Shown: positions 53,315 to 61,759 of the stretch, piece by piece
How the letters are laid out: each line of letters starts with the position of its first letter
Numbering within the stretch: the first letter of the stretch is position 1
Assembly (NCBI RefSeq): GCF_000203975.2
Contig: NZ_AFCF02000003.1
Span: 193,327-257,326, forward strand
DNA length: 64,000 bases
DNA from: Leisingera sp. ANG1
Lineage (GTDB): Bacteria > Pseudomonadota > Alphaproteobacteria > Rhodobacterales > Rhodobacteraceae
Direction of reading: 5' to 3'
The notes under the pieces: model-generated
Told to the model about the DNA's origin: nothing
The model's input: only the letters and a program-made list of their open reading frames with translations
Database searches by the model: none
Program-made: the position numbers and the translations under genes

Positions 53315-54489
53315 GCGTGACGCGGATCCCCGCCGGTTATGTCCCGCTGACCGATGCGGCGCCGCTGATTGCGGCGCAGGAAATGGGGTTTGCCGCCGAA
53401 GAGAAACTTGCGCTGGACCTGCACCGCGCGCCCTCCTGGTCGTCGCTGCGGGACATGCTGGCCTTTGGACAGGTGGACGCGGCCCAGATGCTGGCGCCGG
53501 TGCCGGTTGCGGCGGCGCTTGGCCTGGGCGGCGCCAGCGCGCCTTTGTCGGTGCTGTCGGTGCTGTCCGTCAACGGCACGGTGATCGGGGTCAGCAGCAG
53601 CCTGGCCCGCAGACTGGCTGATACTGGGCATGGGTTTTCCTTTGACGATGCCCTGTCTGCTGGACAGGCGCTGATCGTTGCGGGCGGCCCGGAGTTGCGG
53701 ATCGGCGTCCCGTTTCCATTTTCCATGCACGCTGAACTGCTGAACTATTGGCTGAAGGGGCTGGGGGCGGACACGCCCCCGGACATCGGCATCCGCACGG
53801 TGCCGCCGCCGCAGATGGTGGAGGCCATCCGCCGCGGCGAAATCGACGCTTTCTGCGTTGGCGAGCCCTGGGGGTCGATGGCGGTGGAGCAGGGGGCCGG
53901 CGCGCTGCTGCTGCCGGGCCGGGCGATCTGGTCTTTTGCTCCGGAGAAGGTGCTGGCCGTGCGCAGTGCCTGGGCAGACGCGGAGCCCGGCCTGGCCAAC
54001 CGCCTGATCCGGGCGCTGTGGCGGGCAGGGCGCTGGCTGGCCGATCCGGCCTCGCGCGGGCTGGCGGCGGAAATCCTGTCCGCGCGGCGATACCTGGATC
54101 TGCCCGCTGAAATCATCGAGCGCGCGCTGTCTGGGATGTTCACGGTGACGCCGCAGGGGCTGCAGCGCGAAGCGCCCGGTTTTATCGGTTTTCACGAGGG
54201 TGCGGCGGGGTTTCCCTGGCGCACCCAGGCACAGTGGATTGCCCTGCAACTGGCCCAGCGGAACGGATTGGACCAGCAGACGGCGCTGGAAACCGCGGGA
54301 GCCGTTTTCCGCAGCGATCTGTACCGTGCCGCCCTGCGGGGCACTGGCGCGGAATTGCCGGGCGCCGCCTCGAAACCGGAGGGCGATTTTGGCGCGCCGC
54401 GGACGGCTGGCAGAGAATCGGAACCTGCCGGCCTGCTGCAGAACCGGTTTTTTGATGGCCGCGTTTTTGATCCCCTGATCGCGGACTGA
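53311..54489 (+). CDS. nasS: cytoplasmic nitrate sensor of the NrtA/CmpA family (NasS)
   Basis: A 392-residue protein homologous to nitrate-binding NrtA but without a signal peptide (starts MSVTRIPAGYVPLTDAAPLIAAQEMGF), as expected for cytoplasmic NasS. Shared stretches with the nrtA product below include DAAQMLAPVPVAAALGLG, the HAELLNYWLKGLG / TVPPPQMVEAIRRGEIDAFCVGEPWG region, and GPG-type turns. It holds NasT inactive until nitrate binds. The C-terminal 50 residues are polar and poorly conserved. Confidence 0.92.
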   Translation: MSVTRIPAGYVPLTDAAPLIAAQEMGFAAEEKLALDLHRAPSWSSLRDMLAFGQVDAAQMLAPVPVAAALGLGGASAPLSVLSVLSVNGTVIGVSSSLARRLADTGHGFSFDDALSAGQALIVAGGPELRIGVPFPFSMHAELLNYWLKGLGADTPPDIGIRTVPPPQMVEAIRRGEIDAFCVGEPWGSMAVEQGAGALLLPGRAIWSFAPEKVLAVRSAWADAEPGLANRLIRALWRAGRWLADPASRGLAAEILSARRYLDLPAEIIERALSGMFTVTPQGLQREAPGFIGFHEGAAGFPWRTQAQWIALQLAQRNGLDQQTALETAGAVFRSDLYRAALRGTGAELPGAASKPEGDFGAPRTAGRESEPAGLLQNRFFDGRVFDPLIAD

Positions 54490-54565
54490 TGAAAATACAG
54501 GCAGCTTGCCGCGCCGCAGCGCTGCAATGCAGAATTTCTTGCTGCGAGAGCAAAGAAACCTTTGG

Positions 54566-54583
54566 CGCAGGCCGGGCCTTGCG
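54566..54583 (+). ncRNA. possible first leader hairpin (P1) of the nas antitermination element
   Basis: CGCAGG and CCTTGCG pair (one G-U) around the 6-nt loop CCGGGC. Size and position fit the first ANTAR hairpin, but the loop lacks the expected leading A. Confidence 0.3.
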
Positions 54584-54599
54584 GCAATCTGAGGTCAGG

Positions 54600-54615
54600 C
54601 AGGCAACGGAGCCTG
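54600..54615 (+). ncRNA. ANTAR-type hexaloop hairpin in the nrtA leader
   Basis: CAGGC-AACGGA-GCCTG: a 5-bp stem with a six-base loop having A at position 1 and G at position 4, the consensus recognised by ANTAR antiterminators. It lies between nasS and nrtA, 40 nt before the leader terminator, so it is the likely NasT binding site. Confidence 0.75.
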
Positions 54616-54651
54616 ACTGAGAATTTTCCCGAAGACCGGGGTTCACTGAGC

Positions 54652-54705
54652 AAAGCCGCTCGACCCACCGCCACTCCTTCCGGCGGTGCGTGTCAGCGGC
54701 TTTTT
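54652..54705 (+). terminator. leader terminator upstream of nrtA
   Basis: Outer stem AAAGCCGCT/AGCGGCTTT, inner stem CACCGCC/GGCGGTG, then TTTTT: an intrinsic terminator located 50 nt before the nrtA start. With the hexaloop hairpin upstream it forms a NasT-controlled antitermination switch for the nitrate operon. Confidence 0.85.
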
Positions 54706-54754
54706 CTGTTCCGGCGCCTGCCGCCGGACGCAGCTAGGAAAAGGAACCAACCCG

Positions 54755-56122
54755 ATGAAGACACTCATCATGGCGCTTGCGGCCTCAACTGCACTGACCG
54801 GACCGGCTTTGGCCGCCACCCTGGATTTGGAAAAGGACGTGCTGACCTTCGGCTTCATCAAGCTGACCGATATGGCGCCGCTGGCGGTGGCCTATGAACA
54901 GGGCTTCTTTGATGACGAGGGGCTGTTTGTCACGCTGGAAGCGCAGGCGAACTGGAAGGTTCTGCTGGATGGCGTAATCAGCGGCACGCTGGACGGCGCC
55001 CATATGCTGGCAGGCCAGCCGCTGGCCGCGACCATCGGCTATGGCACCGAGGCGCATATCGTCACGCCGTTTTCCATGGACCTGAACGGCAACGGCATCA
55101 CGCTGTCCAACGAAGTGTGGGAGATGATGAAGCCGAACCTGCCCACGGACGCAGACGGCAGGATCGCGCATCCGGTCTCCGCCTCCTACCTGAAGCCGGT
55201 GATTGAGGATTTCAACGCCAAGGGCAAGCCGTTCAACATGGGCATGGTGTTCCCGGTTTCCACCCATAATTATGAGCTGCGCTATTGGCTGGCGGCGGGC
55301 GGCATCAACCCCGGCTATTACTCGCCCGAGAACGTGACCGGGCAGATCGGGGCAGAGGCGTTCCTGTCGGTGACCCCGCCGCCGCAGATGCCCGCGACGC
55401 TGGAGGCCGGCACGATCTCCGGCTACTGCGTCGGCGAGCCGTGGAACCAGCAGGCGGTGTTCAAGGGCATTGGGGTGCCGGTGATCACCGATTACGAGCT
55501 GTGGAAGAACAACCCGGAAAAGGTGTTCGGCATCACCGCGGAATTTGCCGAGGAAAACCCGAACACCATGCTGGCGGTGGTCAAGGCGCTGATCCGCGCG
55601 GCCCAGTGGCTGGATGAAAACGAAAACGCCAACCGCCCGGAAGCGGTGGAGATCCTGTCGCGCCCCGAGTACGTCGGCGCCGATTACGAGGTGATTGCCA
55701 ATTCGATGACCGGTACCTTTGAATACGAGAAGGGCGACAAGCGCGACGTCCCGGATTTCAACGTGTTCTTCCGCTACAACGCCACCTACCCGTTTTATTC
55801 GGACGCGGTCTGGTACCTGACCCAGATGCGCCGCTGGGGGCAGATTGCCGAACCCAAGCCGGACAGCTGGTATGACGAGGTTGCCCGCTCTGTCTACAAG
55901 CCGGAGATCTATCTGGAAGCCGCGAAAATGCTGGTGGATGAAGGGCTTGCCAGCCCGGAGGATTTCCCCTGGGACAGTGACGGCTACAAGGCCCCGACGC
56001 CCGCAGAGGACATCATCGACGGCATTCCCTTCGATGGCAAAACACCCAACGCCTATATCGACAGCCTGCCGCTCGGACTGAAGTCCGGCCAGACCGTCGT
56101 TGGCAGCGCCATTCAGGGCTGA
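54755..56122 (+). CDS. nrtA: nitrate ABC transporter receptor
   Basis: A 455-residue periplasmic nitrate-binding protein with a Sec signal ([20 protein letters not shown]) and no lipobox. ATG 54755 follows AAAAGGAACC. Family stretches include [101 protein letters not shown]. First gene after the antitermination leader and followed by a hairpin before nrtB. Confidence 0.94.
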   Translation: MKTLIMALAASTALTGPALAATLDLEKDVLTFGFIKLTDMAPLAVAYEQGFFDDEGLFVTLEAQANWKVLLDGVISGTLDGAHMLAGQPLAATIGYGTEAHIVTPFSMDLNGNGITLSNEVWEMMKPNLPTDADGRIAHPVSASYLKPVIEDFNAKGKPFNMGMVFPVSTHNYELRYWLAAGGINPGYYSPENVTGQIGAEAFLSVTPPPQMPATLEAGTISGYCVGEPWNQQAVFKGIGVPVITDYELWKNNPEKVFGITAEFAEENPNTMLAVVKALIRAAQWLDENENANRPEAVEILSRPEYVGADYEVIANSMTGTFEYEKGDKRDVPDFNVFFRYNATYPFYSDAVWYLTQMRRWGQIAEPKPDSWYDEVARSVYKPEIYLEAAKMLVDEGLASPEDFPWDSDGYKAPTPAEDIIDGIPFDGKTPNAYIDSLPLGLKSGQTVVGSAIQG

Positions 56123-56150
56123 CCCCGGACAGGAGGGCAGGGGGGCGGTG

Positions 56151-56168
56151 CGCCCGCAAGAGCGGGCG
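56151..56168 (+). other. intercistronic hairpin after nrtA
   Basis: A 7-bp stem CGCCCGC/GCGGGCG with loop AAGA in the 84-nt gap between nrtA and nrtB. No T-run; probably favours receptor mRNA. Confidence 0.6.
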
Positions 56169-56206
56169 GCCTTCCCCTCCCTCAGCATTTCCCAGAGGAC
56201 GACACC

Positions 56207-57295
56207 ATGACGATCGCCGACCCCGACACTCTGAACCCCGCCAGTGAACAAAAGGAGGCCCGCCGCGCCCGGCTGTTCACCCGCATCAGCAAGATGGACG
56301 CCTGGTTCCAGGTTTTTGGCCTGGCCTGGGTGACGCCGGTGCTGAAAGCCGCCTCCGGGGACAATCCCAGGGCGCAGATCAGGGAAATCTGGCGCTTGCT
56401 GGCGGTTCCCGTCATCGCCATTGCCGCCTTCCTGATGCTGTGGGCCGTGCTGGCGCCCAAGGTGCAGACCTCACTGGGCGCCATCCCCGGGCCCGCTGCT
56501 GTGTGGAGCGAAGCGGTGAACCTGCATCAGGATGCGCAGGCCAAGGCCGCCAAGGAGCGCGCCCATTACGAGAAGGTGGAGGCCCGCAACCAGCGCTTCA
56601 TCGACCGCGGCCAGCCGGAGCGGGTGAAAGACATCCCCTTTACCGGCGCGCCGTCTTATTACCGGCAGATCGGGACCTCGATCCTGACCGTTTTCTTCGG
56701 GTTCCTGATTGCTGCCGCCGTGGCGATCCCGCTGGGCATCCTGGCCGGGCTTTCACCGGCTGCAAACGCGGCCATCAATCCGCTGGTGCAGATTTTCAAA
56801 CCGGTGTCGCCGCTGGCCTGGCTGCCGATCGTGACCATGGTGGTTTCGGCGCTTTATGCCAGCAACGACGGGCTGTTCTCCAAGTCATTCCTCGTTTCCG
56901 CAGTCACCGTGACCCTGTGCTCGCTGTGGCCGACGCTGATCAATACCGCGCTGGGGGTGGCCTCCATCGACAAGGACCTGGTGAATGTCTCCAAGGTCCT
57001 GAAAATGAACACCTGGACCAAGATCACCAAGCTGGTGCTGCCCTCGGCACTGCCGCTGATCTTCACCGGGCTGCGGCTGTCGCTGGGGGTCGGCTGGATG
57101 GTGCTGATCGCGGCGGAGATGCTGGCGCAGAACCCGGGCCTTGGCAAATTCGTCTGGGACGAATTCCAGAACGGCTCCAGCCAGTCGCTGGCCCGGATCA
57201 TTGTTGCGGTGCTGACCATCGGTATCATCGGCTTCCTCTTGGACCGGGTGATGTACGCGCTGCAGTCGCTCTTTACCTTCACGAACAACCGGTGA
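56207..57295 (+). CDS. nrtB: nitrate ABC transporter permease
   Basis: A 362-residue BPD-type permease. There is an N-terminal cytoplasmic stretch and first helix (LLAVPVIAIAAFLMLWAVLAPK, near 65-85), a charged periplasmic segment (about 100-140), then the core of five to six helices with the coupling motif region SPLAWLPIVTMVVSALYASNDGLFSKSF and GVGWMVLIAAEMLAQNPGLGKFVWDEF. Inner membrane partner of nrtA and the fused ATPase. Confidence 0.93.
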   Translation: MTIADPDTLNPASEQKEARRARLFTRISKMDAWFQVFGLAWVTPVLKAASGDNPRAQIREIWRLLAVPVIAIAAFLMLWAVLAPKVQTSLGAIPGPAAVWSEAVNLHQDAQAKAAKERAHYEKVEARNQRFIDRGQPERVKDIPFTGAPSYYRQIGTSILTVFFGFLIAAAVAIPLGILAGLSPAANAAINPLVQIFKPVSPLAWLPIVTMVVSALYASNDGLFSKSFLVSAVTVTLCSLWPTLINTALGVASIDKDLVNVSKVLKMNTWTKITKLVLPSALPLIFTGLRLSLGVGWMVLIAAEMLAQNPGLGKFVWDEFQNGSSQSLARIIVAVLTIGIIGFLLDRVMYALQSLFTFTNNR

Positions 57296-57301
57296 GCCGT
57301 C

Positions 57302-58984
57302 ATGAGCATTCTTGAGTTCAAAAACGTCTCCAAGAGCTTTGGCGAGGGCAACAGCCGCACCGACGTTCTGAACAACATCAGCCTGCAGGTGCAGGAGGGC
57401 GAGTTTCTTGTGCTCTTGGGCTTTTCCGGCACCGGCAAGACAACCCTAATCAACCTGATGGCCGGGCTGGAGAGACCGGCGGAGGGGTCGGTCAAGTACC
57501 GGGGCAGGGAGGTCACCGGCCCCGGTCCCGAGCGCGGGGTGATCTTCCAGAGCTATTCGCTGATGCCGTGGCTGACGGTGAACGGCAATGTTGCGCTTGC
57601 GGTTGACACGGTCTTTCCCGGCCTCCCGAAGGCGGAGAAACAGGCGAAAGTGGACCATTATGTGGAAATGGTCGGCCTCAGCCACGCTGCGCACCGCCGC
57701 CCGGCGGAGCTGTCGGGGGGTATGCGCCAGCGGGTCAACGTGGCGCGGGCGCTGGCGATGGATCCGGAGATGCTCTTGCTGGATGAGCCGCTGTCGGCGC
57801 TGGACGCGCTGACCCGCGCCAATCTGGCGGATGAGATCGAGGCGATCTGGGAGGCGGACAAGAAGACCTGCGTGCTGATCACCAACGACGTGGATGAGGC
57901 CATTCTGCTGGCCGACCGCATCCTCGCCCTGAACCCGGACGGCAGCCTGGGGGAGGCGTTCACCGTCGCCATTCCCCGCCCGCGCGACCGCTCCGCGATG
58001 AACACGGACGAGAGCTTCAAGCGCCTGCGGGCGTCGGTCACCTCCCGCTTGATGGATGTGGGCATCCAAGCGAGGGCCGAAGGCACGAAGACCCTGCCGG
58101 ACGTGACCCCGATCCACGGGCTGCCGACGGCTGTGGCGGAGGCTGCAAAGTCGATCACCGAGGAGCGGTTTCTGGATTTCTCGCAGCTGCACAAGATCTA
58201 CCCGACACCCAAGGGGCCGCTGACCGTGGTCGAGGATTTCAATCTCAAGATCAATAAGGGCGAGTTCATCTCGCTGATCGGCCATTCCGGCTGCGGCAAG
58301 TCCACGGTGCTGACCATGGCCGCGGGGCTGAACCCGATCTCCAAGGGGGCGATCAAGCTGGACCGCCGCCACGTCGAGGGTGCCGACCCGGAACGCGCCG
58401 TGGTGTTCCAGTCGCCCAACCTGTTTCCCTGGCTGACCGCGCGGGAGAACTGTGCCATCGGGGTCGACAAGGTCTATCCCAAGGCGTCGCAGGCCGAGCG
58501 GCAGGACGTGGTCGAATACTACCTGGAGCGCGTCGGCCTGGCGGATGCGATGGACAAGCCCGCACATGCGATGTCGAACGGCATGCAACAGCGGGTCGGC
58601 ATCGCCCGCGCCTTTGCGCTTTCCCCGAAACTCCTGCTGCTGGATGAACCCTTCGGCATGCTCGACAGCCTGACCCGCTGGGAGCTGCAGGAGGTGCTGA
58701 TGGAGGTCTGGAGCCGCACCAAGGTGACCGCCATCTGTGTCACCCACGACGTGGATGAGGCGATCCTGCTGGCCGACCGGGTGGTGATGATGACCACCGG
58801 ACCCCAAGCCACCATCGGCAAGATCACCGACGTGGACCTGCCGCGCCCGCGCACCCGCAAGGCGCTGCTGGAGCACCCGGATTACTACACCTACCGGCAG
58901 GAGGTGCTCGATTTCCTGGAGGAATACGAGCACGGGGCGAAACCCGCTCCCAAACCAGCCGCAAAACAGATCGCAGCGGAGTAA
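57302..58984 (+). CDS. nrtC: fused double ATPase of the nitrate importer
   Basis: A 560-residue protein with two ABC ATPase domains, corresponding to NrtD plus the ATPase part of NrtC. Domain 1 (about 1-240): Walker A GFSGTGKTT, signature LSGGMRQR, Walker B LLLDEP. Domain 2 (about 290-535): Walker A GHSGCGKST, Walker B LLLDEP, but the signature is degenerate (MSNGMQQR). The NrtA-like regulatory tail of cyanobacterial NrtC is absent. In nrtA-nrtB-nrtCD-nirB-nirD-nasA; 6 nt after nrtB and 4 nt before nirB. Confidence 0.92.
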   Translation: MSILEFKNVSKSFGEGNSRTDVLNNISLQVQEGEFLVLLGFSGTGKTTLINLMAGLERPAEGSVKYRGREVTGPGPERGVIFQSYSLMPWLTVNGNVALAVDTVFPGLPKAEKQAKVDHYVEMVGLSHAAHRRPAELSGGMRQRVNVARALAMDPEMLLLDEPLSALDALTRANLADEIEAIWEADKKTCVLITNDVDEAILLADRILALNPDGSLGEAFTVAIPRPRDRSAMNTDESFKRLRASVTSRLMDVGIQARAEGTKTLPDVTPIHGLPTAVAEAAKSITEERFLDFSQLHKIYPTPKGPLTVVEDFNLKINKGEFISLIGHSGCGKSTVLTMAAGLNPISKGAIKLDRRHVEGADPERAVVFQSPNLFPWLTARENCAIGVDKVYPKASQAERQDVVEYYLERVGLADAMDKPAHAMSNGMQQRVGIARAFALSPKLLLLDEPFGMLDSLTRWELQEVLMEVWSRTKVTAICVTHDVDEAILLADRVVMMTTGPQATIGKITDVDLPRPRTRKALLEHPDYYTYRQEVLDFLEEYEHGAKPAPKPAAKQIAAE

Positions 58985-58988
58985 GACC

Positions 58989-61430
58989 ATGACCCAGAAA
59001 CTCGTCATCATCGGGGCCGGCATGGCCTCTGGCCGGGTGATTGAGCATCTGCTTGATGCCGATCCCGGCGCCTATGACATCACCCTGTTCAACGCCGAGC
59101 CGCGCGGCAATTACAACCGCATCATGCTGAGCCCGGTGCTGTCGGGCGAGAAGACCTATGAGGAGATCGTCACCCATTCGGACGCGTGGTACGCGGAGCG
59201 CGGCATCACCTGCCGGTTCGGCGAGCATGTGGTGAAGATCGACCGCGAGATGAAAGTGGTCGAGGGTGAGAACGGCCATGTGCCTTACGACAAGCTGGTG
59301 ATCGCCACCGGCTCCGCCCCCTTCATCATCCCGGTGCCGGGCCACGACTTGCCTGGGGTGATTTCTTACCGCGATCTGGATGACACCAACGCGATGATCG
59401 AGGCCGCCACCAAGGGCGGCAAGGCGGTGGTGATCGGCGGCGGCCTCCTCGGGCTGGAGGCCGCGGCGGGGCTCAAGGAGCGCGGCATGGATGTGTCCGT
59501 GCTGCACCTGATGGGCCACCTGATGGAGCGCCAGCTGGATGAGGCCGCAGGGTATCTGCTGCGCAAGGATCTGGAGGCGCGCGGCATCACCGTGAAAACC
59601 CAGGCCTCGACCAAGGCGATTTTGGGCGAGGACCGCGCCCAGGCGGTGCTCTTGGAAAGTGGCGAGACGCTGGGGGCCGATCTGGTTGTGATGGCAGTGG
59701 GCATTCGCCCGGAAACCCGGCTGGCCACGGACGCGCATCTGGATGTGGTGCGCGGCATCGAGGTGAACGCGCAGATGCAGACTTCCGCCCCGGATGTCTA
59801 TGCGGTGGGGGAATGCGTGGAGTTCGGCGGTCATCTGTTTGGCCTGGTGGCGCCGCTCTACGATCAGGCCAAGGTGCTGGCGGACAGCCTGCTGAACCGG
59901 CCCAATGCCTTTGCCGTCAAGGAACTGGCGACCAAGCTCAAGGTCACTGGCTGCGACCTGTTTAGCGCCGGGGATTTTGCCGAGGGGGAGGGGCGCGAGG
60001 ACATTGTTTTCCGCGACCCGGCCCGCGGCATTTACAAGCGGCTGGTCATCGAGGACGACCGTTTGATCGGTGCGGTGATGTATGGCGACACCGCCGACGG
60101 CAGCTGGTTCTTCGGGCTGATCAAGGACAGCACGGATATTGAGGAGATGCGCGAGACGCTGATCTTCGGCCCGGCCTTTCAGGGGGGCGCCTCCGCGGAC
60201 CCTCTGTCAGCCGTTGCAGCCTTGCCGCCTGAGGCGGAGATCTGCGGCTGCAACGGCGTCTGCAAGGGACAGATCACCAGCGCCATCGAAGGCGGCGCAA
60301 CCGACCTTGGCGCGATCCGCGCCACGACCAAGGCCAGCGCCTCCTGCGGCACCTGCACCGGGCTGGTGGAACAGCTGCTGGCGGTGACGCTGGGCGATGG
60401 CTATGCCGCCCCGCAGGCGCAGCCAGTCTGCGGCTGCACCCATCACACCCACGAGGACGTGCGCCGCCTGATCAAGTCGCAGGAACTGAAAAGCCAGGCC
60501 GCGGTCTGGCAGGAACTGGGCTGGACCACCCCCAACGGCTGCCATGTCTGCCGCCCGGCGGTGAACTACTACCTGCTGGCGGACTGGCCGCTGGAATACT
60601 GCGACGATCCGCAAAGCCGTTTCGTCAACGAGCGCAAGCACGCCAACATCCAGAAGGACGGCACGTTCTCCGTGGTGCCGCGGATGTGGGGCGGCATCAC
60701 CACCCCGGACGAACTGCGTGCGATTGCCGATGCCGCTGACAAATATGATGTGCCGAAGGTCAAGGTGACTGGCGGCCAGCGTATCGACCTGCTGGGGGTC
60801 AGGGGCGAGGACCTGCCCGCGATCTGGTCCGACCTGAACCGCGCCGGGCTGGTGTCGGGCCATGCCTATTCCAAGGGGCTGCGCACGGTAAAAACCTGTG
60901 TCGGCACCGACCATTGCCGGTTCGGCACTCAGGACTCGACCGGGCTGGGCATCAAGCTGGAGAAACACCTGTGGGGGTCCTGGACGCCGCACAAGCTGAA
61001 GCTGGCGGTCTCCGGCTGTCCGCGCAACTGCGCCGAGGCGACCTGCAAGGACATCGGCGTGGTCAGCGTCGACAGCGGCTATGAAATCCACGTCGGCGGC
61101 GCCGCGGGGATGGAGATCAAGGGGACCGAGCTGCTGTGCAAGGTGGCGAGTGAGGACGAGGCGATCGAAGTGATCTCGGCGATGACCCAGATCTACCGCG
61201 AGAACGCCCGGTATCTGGACCGGATCTACAAATGGCTGGCCAGGGTCGGGCTTGATTGGGTCAAGGTGCAGATCGTGGACGACGTGGAGAACCGCAGGGC
61301 GCTGGCGGAGCGGTTTCAGCTGTCGCAATCCGTCTACCGCAAGGACCCTTGGGCGGAGCACGCGCAGGACAGCGCCACCCGGGCGCGATACGCGCCGCTT
61401 GCCAATCTCACCCTGAAGGCTGCGGAATGA
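58989..61430 (+). CDS. nirB: assimilatory nitrite reductase large subunit
   Basis: An 813-residue NAD(P)H-dependent nitrite reductase. FAD/NAD domains lie at about 1-300 (IIGAGMASGRVIEHLL; VVIGGGLLGLEAAAGLKERG), two BFD-like iron-sulfur segments at about 418-465 (CGCNGVCKG..CGTCTG) and 480-535 (CGC..CHVCRPAVNYYL), and the sulfite-reductase-type part with siroheme/4Fe-4S cysteines Cys637, Cys643, Cys677 and Cys681 (CVGTDHC; CPRNC). Reduces nitrite to ammonium with NirD. Overlaps nirD by 4 bases. Confidence 0.95.
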   Translation: MTQKLVIIGAGMASGRVIEHLLDADPGAYDITLFNAEPRGNYNRIMLSPVLSGEKTYEEIVTHSDAWYAERGITCRFGEHVVKIDREMKVVEGENGHVPYDKLVIATGSAPFIIPVPGHDLPGVISYRDLDDTNAMIEAATKGGKAVVIGGGLLGLEAAAGLKERGMDVSVLHLMGHLMERQLDEAAGYLLRKDLEARGITVKTQASTKAILGEDRAQAVLLESGETLGADLVVMAVGIRPETRLATDAHLDVVRGIEVNAQMQTSAPDVYAVGECVEFGGHLFGLVAPLYDQAKVLADSLLNRPNAFAVKELATKLKVTGCDLFSAGDFAEGEGREDIVFRDPARGIYKRLVIEDDRLIGAVMYGDTADGSWFFGLIKDSTDIEEMRETLIFGPAFQGGASADPLSAVAALPPEAEICGCNGVCKGQITSAIEGGATDLGAIRATTKASASCGTCTGLVEQLLAVTLGDGYAAPQAQPVCGCTHHTHEDVRRLIKSQELKSQAAVWQELGWTTPNGCHVCRPAVNYYLLADWPLEYCDDPQSRFVNERKHANIQKDGTFSVVPRMWGGITTPDELRAIADAADKYDVPKVKVTGGQRIDLLGVRGEDLPAIWSDLNRAGLVSGHAYSKGLRTVKTCVGTDHCRFGTQDSTGLGIKLEKHLWGSWTPHKLKLAVSGCPRNCAEATCKDIGVVSVDSGYEIHVGGAAGMEIKGTELLCKVASEDEAIEVISAMTQIYRENARYLDRIYKWLARVGLDWVKVQIVDDVENRRALAERFQLSQSVYRKDPWAEHAQDSATRARYAPLANLTLKAAE

Positions 61431-61759
61431 ACTGGATCGACATCGGCCATATCGACGACATCCCGCCGCATGGCGCGCGGGTGGTGAAAACCCCGGTGGG
61501 CTGCGTTGCCTTGTTCCGCACCGGCGCGGCAGAGGTCTTTGCCGCCGACGACCGTTGCCCGCACAAGGGCGGGCCGCTGTCCGAGGGGATCGTGCATGGC
61601 CAGAGCGTCACCTGCCCGCTGCACAACTGGGTGTTTGATCTGAACACCGGTGCAGCGCAGGGGGCGGATGAGGGGCGGATCGGCACCTATCCGGTGCGGG
61701 TGGACAGTGGCCGCCTGCTGATTGACGGTGATGCTATTGGAAAGCGGAGCGCGGCGTGA
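61427..61759 (+). CDS. nirD: nitrite reductase small subunit (Rieske-like)
   Basis: A 110-residue NirD. Unlike many NirD proteins that lost them, it keeps both Rieske motifs (CPHKGGP and CPLHNW), so it can bind a 2Fe-2S cluster. ATG 61427 overlaps the nirB stop; a longer frame upstream lies inside nirB. Its last base is the first base of nasA. Confidence 0.93.
   Translation: MNWIDIGHIDDIPPHGARVVKTPVGCVALFRTGAAEVFAADDRCPHKGGPLSEGIVHGQSVTCPLHNWVFDLNTGAAQGADEGRIGTYPVRVDSGRLLIDGDAIGKRSAA

Noticed and set aside
54785-56251. 488-codon open frame on the minus strand
   Set aside because: Antisense to nrtA; His/Arg/Gly-rich with no domain.
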